Position numbers and translations under genes: made by a program
Part shown: positions 1 through 8,877 of the stretch, piece by piece
Position numbering within the stretch: position 1 is the stretch's first letter
Layout of the letters: each line of letters starts with the position of its first letter
Origin: Orychophragmus violaceus
Lineage: Eukaryota; Streptophyta; Magnoliopsida; Brassicales; Brassicaceae
Reading direction: 5' to 3'
Length of the DNA stretch: 64,000 nt
NCBI GenBank assembly: GCA_030180135.1
Contig: CM058233.1
Coordinates: forward strand, 107,735,994-107,799,993
The notes under the pieces: model-generated
What the model saw: the letters and a program-made list of their open reading frames with translations, nothing else
What the model was told of the DNA's origin: nothing
Database searches by the model: none

Positions 1-1879
1 TTTATATTTCAGATATTTCATTTGTTTATTTTACATTTGTGCCTTTTATATTTAATTCAGTGTTGGTGGTGTTTAAATTTTTAAATAGATGGTTCATAGA
101 TTTTTCAGACAGATTCTGGCTTTAATGGCTTTAAAAGGTACATTCTACGAATATTATTAGTTTTCTTTTCTTTTTGTCGTTACATGAATGATGTGATTTA
201 CATCATGAATATTATTACATGAATGATGTGATTTACATTTACCTAAGAAAAATCGACAAATAGCTAAGTTATCGCTATTCTCCATCAATTTAGTTTTTTT
301 ACTTTTAATACAAAAAGAAAAAAAAAGAAAAAAAACAAAGTTAAGTTTTAATCTGCATTCTTCTTTGAAAAAAGTTTTTTTCCTCCTAAGAAATCACAGT
401 TACTATTAAACCAAAAATTATGAAGCAAGTTTAATTATTTTAGTTTTTTTTGTGAGATTTAATTGCTGTCTTTGAAATATCTACATCTACAGTTCTATAA
501 GTTTTGAACAGCAAAAGTCAATAATATGCTTGAGTTTGGTTTTCTAAAACCTTCAATAAAGTCAAACTGAAGTGTAAAAATTGCATTGATGCCAACGTGT
601 AGAGAACAGGGGTCTAACTATCTCAACTATCTTTACATATCAAGAGATCTATCATACTAAGATTTAGGTTAATATTTTTTTTTTCTGTGTCATGTTTTTT
701 GGAATTCGAAATATATGCATATTTTGAATCTCTTATTAACTAATGCATGATTTTAAAAATTAAAAAATTTGTATTTTTCATAATTAAGAAATCATATTTT
801 TATAATTGCTTTTCAAAAGAAAACTTTCTCTTGAGTTTTCTTTAAAACTCTAGGATTTAGTTTCACATTTATCTCTCAGACTTTAACTCTGATTTATCCA
901 ACTTTATCATAAATTTACTTTGGTTTATGACTAATATAAATATCTTTCAGACATAAAAACAAAAACTTTCTTAAATCATATTTGTAACTTTGTAACGTAA
1001 CACAACACGTCAATCAATTTATTGTTGTTGTTATTGCTTTTGTTTAAGGATATGATTGTTTGGTCATTGGTGTGGGTTAAGTGCATGTTAATTTTTTTGT
1101 TATCATTTAACATGTTGTGTAGTATGTGTTTTCATTATAACATTATATTTAAACCATATCACACTATCCAATCCGCTTAATTTTCACCACTTAATCTATT
1201 ATTATTGTTCGAAGTTTAAAGTTTTGAATGATAAAAACGGTCATTGCGTCCTAAATTATCTGGGGATCAAACTATTTAATTTTGGGACGGATAACAGTCC
1301 GCTAGTGATCAAGTTTATTTGTTCACAGAAATGATTTGTATTTGATCCGCAACAAACTATTTTTTAAAAAAAACTGTTACGGATTAAAAATTGTGAATGG
1401 TAAATAAAAATGGTCAAGATCATTTGTGGACTAATCCGCCTTAACCGTAATTATTATTCAAAGTAAGTTTCCCGCAACTTTTCTTATTATATGGAAAATA
1501 TTACATTAAAATATTTTTTTCTAAATATTGCCGATTTGTGTAGATACTCATTTATTAGCCTTTTGGTAAAGGGTAAGAAGAAAAAATTGGTTAGAAAAAG
1601 AAGTAAGAAAAAAACTAAAATAAATAAAGAATCTTCTTCCCAGAATAGAATCCAAACAAATGTATAGCTACTCGTCAAGTTGCACAAACACTCAAAAACA
1701 CTTTTCTTAAATTTTCTTCTATAAATCCATTCTCAAAAACCATCCAGATCCTCTCTCTCTCTCCTCTCCTTCCTCTTCTTCTTCTTCTTCTCTTCATTTT
1801 GTTTTTCTTAAGACAATTCATTCTCAAATATCTCAGCTTTAGTGAGAATCATCCATCTCAAAAACTTTCAAAACCATTG
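1..1879. other. AT-rich intergenic and promoter region upstream of the bZIP11-type gene
   Basis: I see no convincing gene here. A 23-bp unit, beginning tacatgaatg, occurs twice in direct orientation at 181-203 and 216-238. A pyrimidine-rich tract at about 1740-1800 (CT and CTT repeats) lies just before the uORFs and probably belongs to the promoter or 5' leader of the bZIP gene. Short open frames in this stretch are low-complexity AT sequence. Confidence 0.6.
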
Positions 1880-1939
1880 ATGCTTAATCATCAGCAGTTC
1901 TTGGTGTTTGAGACACATGTCTCCGATTATACTCAGTGA
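1880..1939 (+). CDS. uORF1 of the bZIP11-type leader (19 codons)
   Basis: A short upstream ORF starts ATG CTT AAT CAT and ends TGA, giving 19 residues. It overlaps the start of the longer sucrose-control uORF in a different frame (the second ATG is at 1917). Known S1-group bZIP leaders carry several overlapping uORFs, and this matches that layout. It probably tunes how many ribosomes reach the second uORF. No function of its own peptide is claimed. Confidence 0.6.
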   Translation: MLNHQQFLVFETHVSDYTQ

Positions 1940-2051
1940 GATCTTCCTCTCTGGTTTTATGTTAAACTCCACAATCAAACTCAGGCGCAGGACCCATCTC
2001 GTTCAATCTTTCTCTGTTGTCTTCCTTTACTGGCTTTACTACGTCTCATAA
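1917..2051 (+). promoter_or_regulatory. Sucrose-control conserved peptide uORF (SC-uORF) of bZIP11
   Basis: A 44-codon upstream ORF begins MSPIILSEIF and ends VFLYWLYYVS, followed by TAA. The C-terminal half, from RRRTHLVQSF onward, is the recognisable S1-bZIP sucrose-control peptide. In Arabidopsis that nascent peptide stalls ribosomes when sucrose is high and represses translation of the main ORF. An in-frame internal Met at codon 15 is also typical. From memory the Arabidopsis peptide is 42 residues, so this one is two longer near the N-terminal half, while the C-terminal stalling segment is conserved. No further ATG lies between its stop and the main start at 2300. Regulation by sucrose is inferred from the family. 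Confidence 0.9.
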
Positions 2052-2299
2052 TTTCTCAATTTCTCCATTTTTAATATTCCATATATATATATATTATAAT
2101 AAAATCAAAACCCTAATTTAAACTCTTTCTTGGTTTCTTCATCGATCTGGGTCCTGTCCTGTTCTTGATTTCCCCTACAAAAAAAAGTCACATTTTAATA
2201 TTATAGAAAGGCTTTTTTTTTTTTTTTTTTGTTAATTAGGAAGGGTTCGGGCCTTCGACCTAGAAAGGTGTCTTTGTTGTTTGTTTGTGCGTTTGCTGA

Positions 2300-2767
2300 A
2301 TGGAAACGACGTCGTCCGGAACAACTTCATCAACGATTCAAACCTCGTCGGGATCGGAGGAGACTCTCATGGAGCAGAGGAAACGGAAGAGGATGCTCTC
2401 AAACCGTGAATCAGCAAGAAGATCAAGAATGAAGAAACAAAAGCTCCTCCACGATCTAACGGCTCAAGTTAATCAGCTTAAACATGAGAACAGCGAGATC
2501 GTGACAAGTGTCAGCATCACGACGCAGCACTACTTAACCGTCGAAACAGAGAACTCTATTCTCAGAGCTCAGCTCGATGAACTCAGCCACAGACTCGGAT
2601 CTCTCAACGACATCATTGAGTTCCTCGACAATACCAACGGGATTTGTTCGAACCCAACTATGTCTGGTCCAGAGACTGATGATTTTCTCGTGAGTCAGAT
2701 GAATATGAACATGTTTTATATGAACCAGGCTGTTATGGCTTCTTCTTCTGATGCGTTACTGTATTAG
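2300..2767 (+). CDS. bZIP11: S1-group bZIP transcription factor, bZIP11 (ATB2/GBF6) orthologue
   Basis: Intronless 155-residue protein, as in S1-group bZIPs (bZIP11 is about 159). The basic region spans about residues 26-46 and contains NRESARRSRMKKQ, with the invariant Asn35 and Arg43 in the N-x7-R spacing. A leucine/hydrophobic heptad zipper follows to about residue 110 and includes the HDLTAQVNQL and LDELSHRLGSLNDIIEFLD segments. It is a nuclear DNA-binding protein that in Arabidopsis heterodimerises with C-group bZIPs and reprograms amino-acid and sugar metabolism under low energy. The start at 2300 is the first ATG after the SC-uORF. An upstream in-frame-looking extension in another frame has no ATG and is ignored. 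It neighbours CIF2, as in Arabidopsis (AT4G34590, AT4G34600). Confidence 0.95.
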   Translation: METTSSGTTSSTIQTSSGSEETLMEQRKRKRMLSNRESARRSRMKKQKLLHDLTAQVNQLKHENSEIVTSVSITTQHYLTVETENSILRAQLDELSHRLGSLNDIIEFLDNTNGICSNPTMSGPETDDFLVSQMNMNMFYMNQAVMASSSDALLY

Positions 2768-4251
2768 AAAGTGTGGACCTAAAAAGAGCCTTGAAATTAC
2801 AAAATGGGACCGGTCTTTTTTGTCTGATATAAATGTTTATGTTGTTTGATTGCTCTTTTTTGGAGCTTTGTTCCGTCTTTGGCGCTAGGTATTAAAGGCA
2901 TCGTTAATCGTGTGTTTGTAATAAAGGCTTTGTTGCTGCATGAGTACAAAGTGTTTTCTTAGTACTTGTAGTATGCTTTTAATATCTTAAGTATACGTAT
3001 TTTATACTATTACATAGTTTCCTGAGTGTTAATAGTAAATGATTTCAAACTGTCATCATTTGCACTCTGTATAATCTTGTCAAACTATCATATTTGAATC
3101 AAAGTTAAGAAACATCAGCAACATTAATATACATCATTATGCTATAACCCTTGGTCACATGCATGCATTTTATATTATACATGTAACATGTTATTTCTAT
3201 TAAAAGACAAAACAAACAAACGTCATTTTGATTAATTAGCATGTTTTCTTTTTAATCGGCTAACGTTCCACGGTCATTTACCTAACTACAATCTCATAAG
3301 GTGTTATTCTGCAAAATAACCCTAGTTTTTTTTCTTAACTATATAACCATAGTATCTTTCATGTTCTATTCTTATATAAATCCTCACCACTCGTACACAT
3401 CTCATCTTTTAATTGATTTTCGTATCTCAATTTTCTTTTTTAGATTTTTGATTTCAAATTTCCATATATCACCAATTAGTAGCTAGAGTCATACACCGGT
3501 GACCGGTCCATCACAAAATAATGGTTAATATTACATCGTGACTCATAATGGGGAATCCTATTCTACCCTTTCGTGGCAGTATTATACCTTTAGATGTTGC
3601 ATATACTTTGTTTTATATCCATTGATCACGGATGGTTCATTCATGAATATTACAAATAGAAGCCTCTTTTATATTTTTATATAAAGGAGCCTTATGTTTG
3701 ATAATTGCAAAAATTTACCTTTATTTCAAGTTTAGTATTTCTTCTTGAGAGTATCGTGCATGTGTCGAGACTGGAGAGATTTTAGAAAGGGCATCTTATG
3801 TGTTTTGATAGAGGCTCTTAATAACGCTTGAAAGATATGTAATTAATTGCTTAGTTTTGTAGTTTTCGAAGAAAACAAAGTCCAAACCGTAATTTAAGTA
3901 AAGGAGTTAACTGATATAATAGTAATTAATTAGTTCCCAACATTATACTCGACATTATTTGTGCTTTTTGGTACAGCTTCATTTCTGTATGAAAAAAAAA
4001 CTTATGAAAAATAAGAATGAGTGCAAAGTACCCGTAGCCTAGTGGATTCAGGCTATGATTTTTTTCTGCTATGGATTCAGGCTATGGTTTTTTTTTTCTT
4101 TTTCAAAAGTAGTTCTAAACCCCTAGAAAATTATAAGCTTAAATTCTGTAATTTCCTTGGTAAAGAATTTCATTGGGAAATTTTGTATTAAAAAAAAATT
4201 GAAATTGTAAACTAATGGAAAGATAACGCATGTTGTAGACTATCGTATTTT
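2768..4251. other. Intergenic, 3' flank of the bZIP11-type gene
   Basis: This stretch holds the probable 3' UTR of the bZIP gene (AATAAAG-like signal near 2919) and AT-rich sequence. No gene is supported. A short direct repeat, ggattcaggctatg, occurs at about 4042 and 4073. Confidence 0.5.
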
Positions 4252-4508
4252 AACTAAAGATATGTTGAGCGGTTGAGGTAGTCCAAGTGGTAGAAGGGTT
4301 CGAGGTGGCAACCACCACCCGGGTTCGACTCCAGGCGGAAACAAAAATGCCTCCTCTGCTCATAACGCGGGCACTGGGCCTAAGGCCCAGGGAAAACCCT
4401 TCCAGGTGAAGCTGGCCTGCGGCCTGACTGGGCCCAGGGAGATTAGTCTGGACCTTGGTCTGGGATCCTCCCTGGATTATAAAAAAAAAAAAAAACTAAA
4501 GATATGTT
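4252..4508 (+). mobile_element. tRNA-derived SINE with 15-bp target site duplication
   Basis: A GC-richer island in AT-rich DNA. The body spans 4267-4493. It has a pol III A-box-like TAGTCCAAGTGG at 4279-4290 and a perfect B box GGTTCGACTCC at 4322-4332, and ends in a poly(A) run at about 4482-4495. It is flanked by 15-bp direct repeats (aactaaagatatgtt) at 4252-4266 and 4494-4508. This is the standard architecture of a tRNA-related SINE mobilised by LINE machinery. It encodes no protein. The intact duplications suggest a fairly recent insertion. The family name cannot be given from sequence alone. Confidence 0.9.
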
Positions 4509-4569
4509 TTTATAATGTTTTTTAAAAAGGATAAATCACGAGAATTTTCGAAAACTTCATGTATTCATG

Positions 4570-4840
4570 TACTTCCTCTGTTTTTAAATAATTGATGTTT
4601 TCAATTTTTTCACACTATTAAAAAGATATATTAAAACATATTTATAAATATATCGTTTTAAAATATTAGCAATTCTCTATAATTTTAAACCAATAACAAT
4701 TTAATTTTTTTTTATTATATTTTTTGAAATTTATAATTAATCATTATTAATTAACAAAAAGTGTATAAAAAGTAAAACATCAATTTTTATAAAATAAAAA
4801 TAAAATATAGAAAATCAATTTGTTAGAAACGGATGGAGTA
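4570..4840. mobile_element. Stowaway-like MITE (degenerate copy)
   Basis: The ends are CTTCCTCTGTTTTTAAAT on the left and GAAACGGATGGAG on the right, forming imperfect terminal inverted repeats of the CTCCCTCCGTTYC type. They are flanked by TA dinucleotides at 4570-4571 and 4839-4840. A better-preserved copy of the same family lies in intron 2 of the second squalene synthase gene at 22521-22780. Non-autonomous mariner-type element, 267 bp. Confidence 0.8.
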
Positions 4841-7133
4841 TTATTTTCGACTCACGCAGTCTACTCTGTTTATTTTGATACTTTTGCAAATAAACATCAC
4901 CCATGTGCTTGTATATAGCAAACTAGCCTTTTATAACAGCGGTTATTATAATTAAGTTGTAATCAATTATGCGAAATTTGCCATGTGTAGGGAACAATAT
5001 TTGCCGGTATTTGACCTAAAAACACATGGTGATTTAACGACATTCATAATAGATCTCCTAATTATGTGTTTTTATAGTTAACATTCGTTCTCTTAGATCT
5101 ACCTGAACAAACATAACTGATCCTTAAATTTTACACCCAATTCTAACCAATCAGAAATTTAAGCACATGCATTATACATTATCAAACAGACATGCAAATG
5201 TTCAATCTTCACACTCGTGTTATAACACTAACTTAGAACTGAAGAATCAAACAGTATTTGGAAAGTTTTTGTCTAAACTTTAAAATTGTATGTTACACGT
5301 ACACACACAAAATTGAGTAGAACCTCAAATCGAACTCTTAACTCCTACTTGGATTAACCTATAGTTAAGCCTTTTGAAACCTAGAAGCTTATGAAATATA
5401 TGTGAAAGCAAAGCTAATTATTTGAAAGGCCCAGCATCTTAACAAATAAGATAACCACAATTATTATGAACCCTCAAAAGTTAATCATAGGCCCGAGTTA
5501 TATATATGTTAGTGCGGATCTACAATATGTTTGATTCTAATGTCCACAACAAGTAGTAAGTATTAAGCCTATGCCTCAATCCAGCAATCTATGGGCCAGT
5601 CATAGTTTTACTGTTGACATATTAATAAACTTTTTTTTGTCACAACTTATTATATTAATAAACACGATATATATATTATCACTTACTAGTCAAGCTTAGT
5701 CAGATATTAGTTATGCAGATTTTTTCTCGAAATTAGTCAAGGGTTTGTTGTGTATATACTATCATATGATGTGCACTCATGCTAGATTTAATAAAATATT
5801 TGTCACAAAACAAAACCGAAAATTCAAACTCGTGAGAGTAGGCCTGGGATTTCGGTTCTTCGGTTCGGTTACGGTTCGGTTACTCGGGTTTTCGATTTTT
5901 TTTTTGTTTTTAAAAAACTTGCCGATCGGTTTTTTTCTTTGGTTCGGTTCGATTTCAGTTCATAAAACTTCGGTTCGGTTCGGTTCAATAATTTCGGTTC
6001 GATTTTATATTCCAAGGATATATATATATATCAAACACACAAACACAAACTGACAAAATTATATATATATTGGAAGATTGAAACTTTTATGAAAATCAAA
6101 ATAGATCGACAACTACAAGTCTACAATAATGAATAATAGGCCAGGGACTTCGGTTTTTCGGTTCGGTTATTCGGTTTTTCGGTTTTTTTGTTTTTAAAAA
6201 AACTACCAATCAGTTTTTTTTCGGTTCAGTTCGGTTCGGTTCATTAAAACTTCGGTTCGGTTTCGGTTCGATTTTATATCTCAGGGCTACGTGAGAGTAA
6301 GGTCATCATCCACTACATCATCTTTACACCCTATTTTACGTGAAACCATAAGATAATATACGTCGAGAATTAATTATAGTGACGAATCAGTCCATTAAAG
6401 CAATGTTCAAACAACTTTGTTCTCTTTTCGTGATCTCAATTAGCAATCCATATATGTTATTATAATGACGAATCAGTTCATCAAACCTAAGTTTAAACAG
6501 GTTTGACACTGCATATAAATGATATCCGAGTGTGACACAGATATGATACTAGACTAATACCAATTAGTAGATTGAAGTCAGATTTCTCTTGATTGGAGAA
6601 TAAGAAGAGAACTTAATTTAACTGATACTGAGTATCTAGTCTTCAAGGATTCTATATCATTATGAATTTATGATGTTTGTTAATTGAATTAGGATTGTTG
6701 CTTTTCTAGAAAAAAAAATAAGAATTAATTCACTTATTGTGGCCAACAACAGGAAAGTGGTCTCCTTTCAACTTTTTGATCTCTAATCCCACCATTTCCA
6801 TGAACAATTAATAAATAAAACCAAAAAGCATTAAAAGATATTTGCATTGATTAGATGATGAATAAATCAAATTTGTAGTGCTATTTGTATTTATTTATAA
6901 CTGGTGCAGTCTCATTTTTAAACACAAACAAAATTTTAAAGGTATGTAAAAATTTAATTTTTGTTTATTTAAAGAGGAGTTAGCTTGTAATGGTGTGATA
7001 TATAGTGATAAAGCAAACGCATTGGCTTCTCTTTTTGATGATTAAGGTGCCTCTAAATCAACAAGATATAGCTTAAGAGCACATCAAACACTTACATTAA
7101 CTTGCTTTTTGATAGAGAATAGAGGAGAAGAAG
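4841..7133. other. Intergenic region upstream of CIF2
   Basis: AT-rich DNA with no gene supported. It contains the CGGTTCGG-type repeat element described separately at 5831-6299. The last 150 bases before 7134 probably hold the CIF2 promoter and leader, but I cannot place a TATA box with confidence. Confidence 0.5.
5831..6299. mobile_element. CGGTTCGG-rich element, two internal copies, flanked by 10-bp direct repeats
   Basis: Two related units (5841 to about 6020, and about 6138-6289) begin ggcc(t/a)gggatttcgg-like, run through ttcggttcggtt arrays and a poly-T/poly-A stretch, and end cggttcgattttatat. The pair is bracketed by identical cgtgagagta at 5831-5840 and 6290-6299. The outer ends (ggcctgggat and atctcagggct) are weak inverted repeats. 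The 9-10 bp duplication would fit a Mutator-like insertion, but the family is not identified. Related CGGTT-rich stretches occur at 32597-32903, 44586-45050, about 47760-47900 and 48780-49165. Confidence 0.6.
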
Positions 7134-7777
7134 ATGGGTTTATTGCCATTGATGAAGAAACTAGGGTTCCTTTTTCTTCTTGTTTCAGCTTCAGCGTTTG
7201 CTATCTCTTCTGCAGGTTTATTCTCGCCTCTCTCTCGCTCTCTCTACGTATATATAAATCCTTTGTTTGCAGCTTTTCTCCGCAAATTTCATGTGGCTAT
7301 CACTTACTGATGAGTCTTTTAGAAAGTAATTAAGATTTATTACTTGTGCTGCACATGTGCGTTTCTAAACACTTAAATGGTTAGCTTTTAGACGTAGTGT
7401 GTTAGTATTATTTAGAGTTAATCTTGAGTATGAAAAAACACTTTTTTGTAGGTCGACCATCCATTCTAATCTATAGCCAAGACGATAATAACCAGGAGGT
7501 TGGTCATTTTTAAACCCAAAAGTTGCCAACTAAACTGCGTTACGTTGTACATCTATACTTACTATTTTTAAAAGAAACAAGAATTTGGATTTCAAGAATT
7601 AATTAGATGATTTCAAGGACAATTTATAATGATATACGTTGGTGAATTCTACATGGGCAGGTGGTGGAAAGAAAACATGAACATGAGAGAATTCTGAGGA
7701 TGAATTCAAGAGACTATGGTCACTTCAGTCCTAAACCAAAGCTCGTCAGGCCTCCTTTCAAGCTTATCCCCAACTGA
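7134..7777 (+). CDS. CIF2: Casparian strip integrity factor 2 (CIF2) precursor, sulfated peptide hormone
   Basis: Three-exon gene: 7134-7215, 7452-7498 and 7661-7777, all GT-AG, giving 81 residues. Residues 1 to about 27 are a signal peptide (MGLLPLMKKLGFLFLLVSAS). A short variable region follows. The mature 21-residue hormone is residues 61-81, beginning DYGHF and ending PPFKLIPN at the stop. The DY pair is the tyrosylprotein sulfotransferase site. In Arabidopsis, CIF1/2 are secreted from the stele, bind the receptor kinase SGN3/GSO1 and seal the Casparian strip. The C-terminal motif is fully conserved. From memory the Arabidopsis CIF2 peptide has Ser where this one has Phe5. Its position between bZIP11 and BLH6 matches AT4G34600. 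Confidence 0.93.
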
Positions 7778-7945
7778 TCATAGGATTCATATTGAGGATA
7801 TCGACTGTAAATATATGCCGACTTTTATGAGATGTATAATATATGTTTTTTTGTGTGTCAAAAGATGTAAACTTAAAGACCAACATTAATTGCAATAAGT
7901 TTGAATAGTGCATGTCACTTTCATCACTACAATATGTCATCCCAG

Positions 7946-8167
7946 TTAGAGCAACTCCATTAGTGAACCCCCTTATGGGGTTCTTAAATTTTTTTTTTTT
8001 TTTTTTTTTTTTTTTGGGAAACGTAAAAAAAAAAAATCAAAAAAAAAACGGACCAATCGTTGTGTGACACGTGTCATGAACAGTGTAAGAACCGGTTCTT
8101 AAATAAGGATTTTAAGAACCTGTGTCTTAACTATTCGCCCTTAAAACCCCTGATGGAGTTGCTCTTA
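7946..8167. mobile_element. PIF/Harbinger-like MITE with TTA duplication
   Basis: Inverted termini GAGCAACTCCATTAG (from 7949) and CTGATGGAGTTGCTC (to 8164) are flanked by TTA at 7946-7948 and 8165-8167. The interior has a poly-T/poly-A hairpin-like tract and a conserved block with gacacgtg, aacagtgtaag and aaggattttaag that recurs in the element at 8287-8560. 216 bp, non-coding. Confidence 0.85.
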
Positions 8168-8283
8168 TCATATAAGTGTTAGGATATGTTATATAGTAAA
8201 CGATTCTATATATAGTCTATGCTCATAGGAGTGTGTGTTTGTTGAATAATACATGTCACTTTCATCACTACAATATGGTTTGG

Positions 8284-8563
8284 TTAGACCATGTCCATCC
8301 GTGTTATCCACTAGGGGTCCTTAGAAAAAAAAAAATTTATTAATTTATTAATTTTTTTTTTTCAGATCCGAAAAAAAAAAAAAAATTAAAGAAAAAAAAA
8401 TGAACCAATCGTTACGTGACACGTGGCGTGAACAGTGTAAGGAACGATCTTTAGATAAGGATTTTAAGAGACAGTTTCTTAACTATTCATGTGGGCCCCA
8501 CGTGGGACCCACGTGAATAGTTAAGAAACTCTCCCTTAAAAAACTCCAATATATGTGCTCTTA
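8284..8563. mobile_element. Second PIF/Harbinger-like MITE of the same family
   Basis: Element 8287-8560 is flanked by TTA at 8284-8286 and 8561-8563. The termini, GACCATGTCCATCC on the left and the reverse complement of GAGCACATATATTGG on the right, are more diverged than in the neighbour at 7949-8164. The interior block (gttacgtgacacgtgg, aacagtgtaag, aaggattttaag) is clearly shared. It also has a palindromic segment near 8487-8530 around gtgggccccacgtgg, which would fold strongly. Confidence 0.75.
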
Positions 8564-8877
8564 TACTGCAATACTGCACTTAATAAAGCATTAGCAAAGA
8601 CCGAGATTTGGATATGAATATTCGCTCGTGTCTACTTCTACACGAACATAAAACCACACCGCATGCATTTGATTACAAGAAACCCGGATTAATGTTCACC
8701 TCTTGCACATCTCAAATCTCATTTCCCATATTTTGTTTGGTCCCAGTGACCTAACCTCACTTATATTTTCTTACACAAAAGAATGTTTTCTTTATACATA
8801 TATTTCTAAATCTTGTCTCTTACCAATAACATCACTCACACCTACTCTTATTCCTCTTCCATCCAGTGCTTTCTTCT

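Noticed and set aside
2229..2432. 67-codon plus-strand frame overlapping the bZIP start
   Set aside because: It has no ATG start, lies in a different frame over the bZIP basic region, and its Arg/Gln-rich sequence is a shadow of that region.
5745..6053. 102-codon plus-strand frame rich in Phe/Gly/Arg/Val
   Set aside because: It is produced by the CGGTTCGG repeat array; the same texture recurs at other repeat copies and shows no domain.
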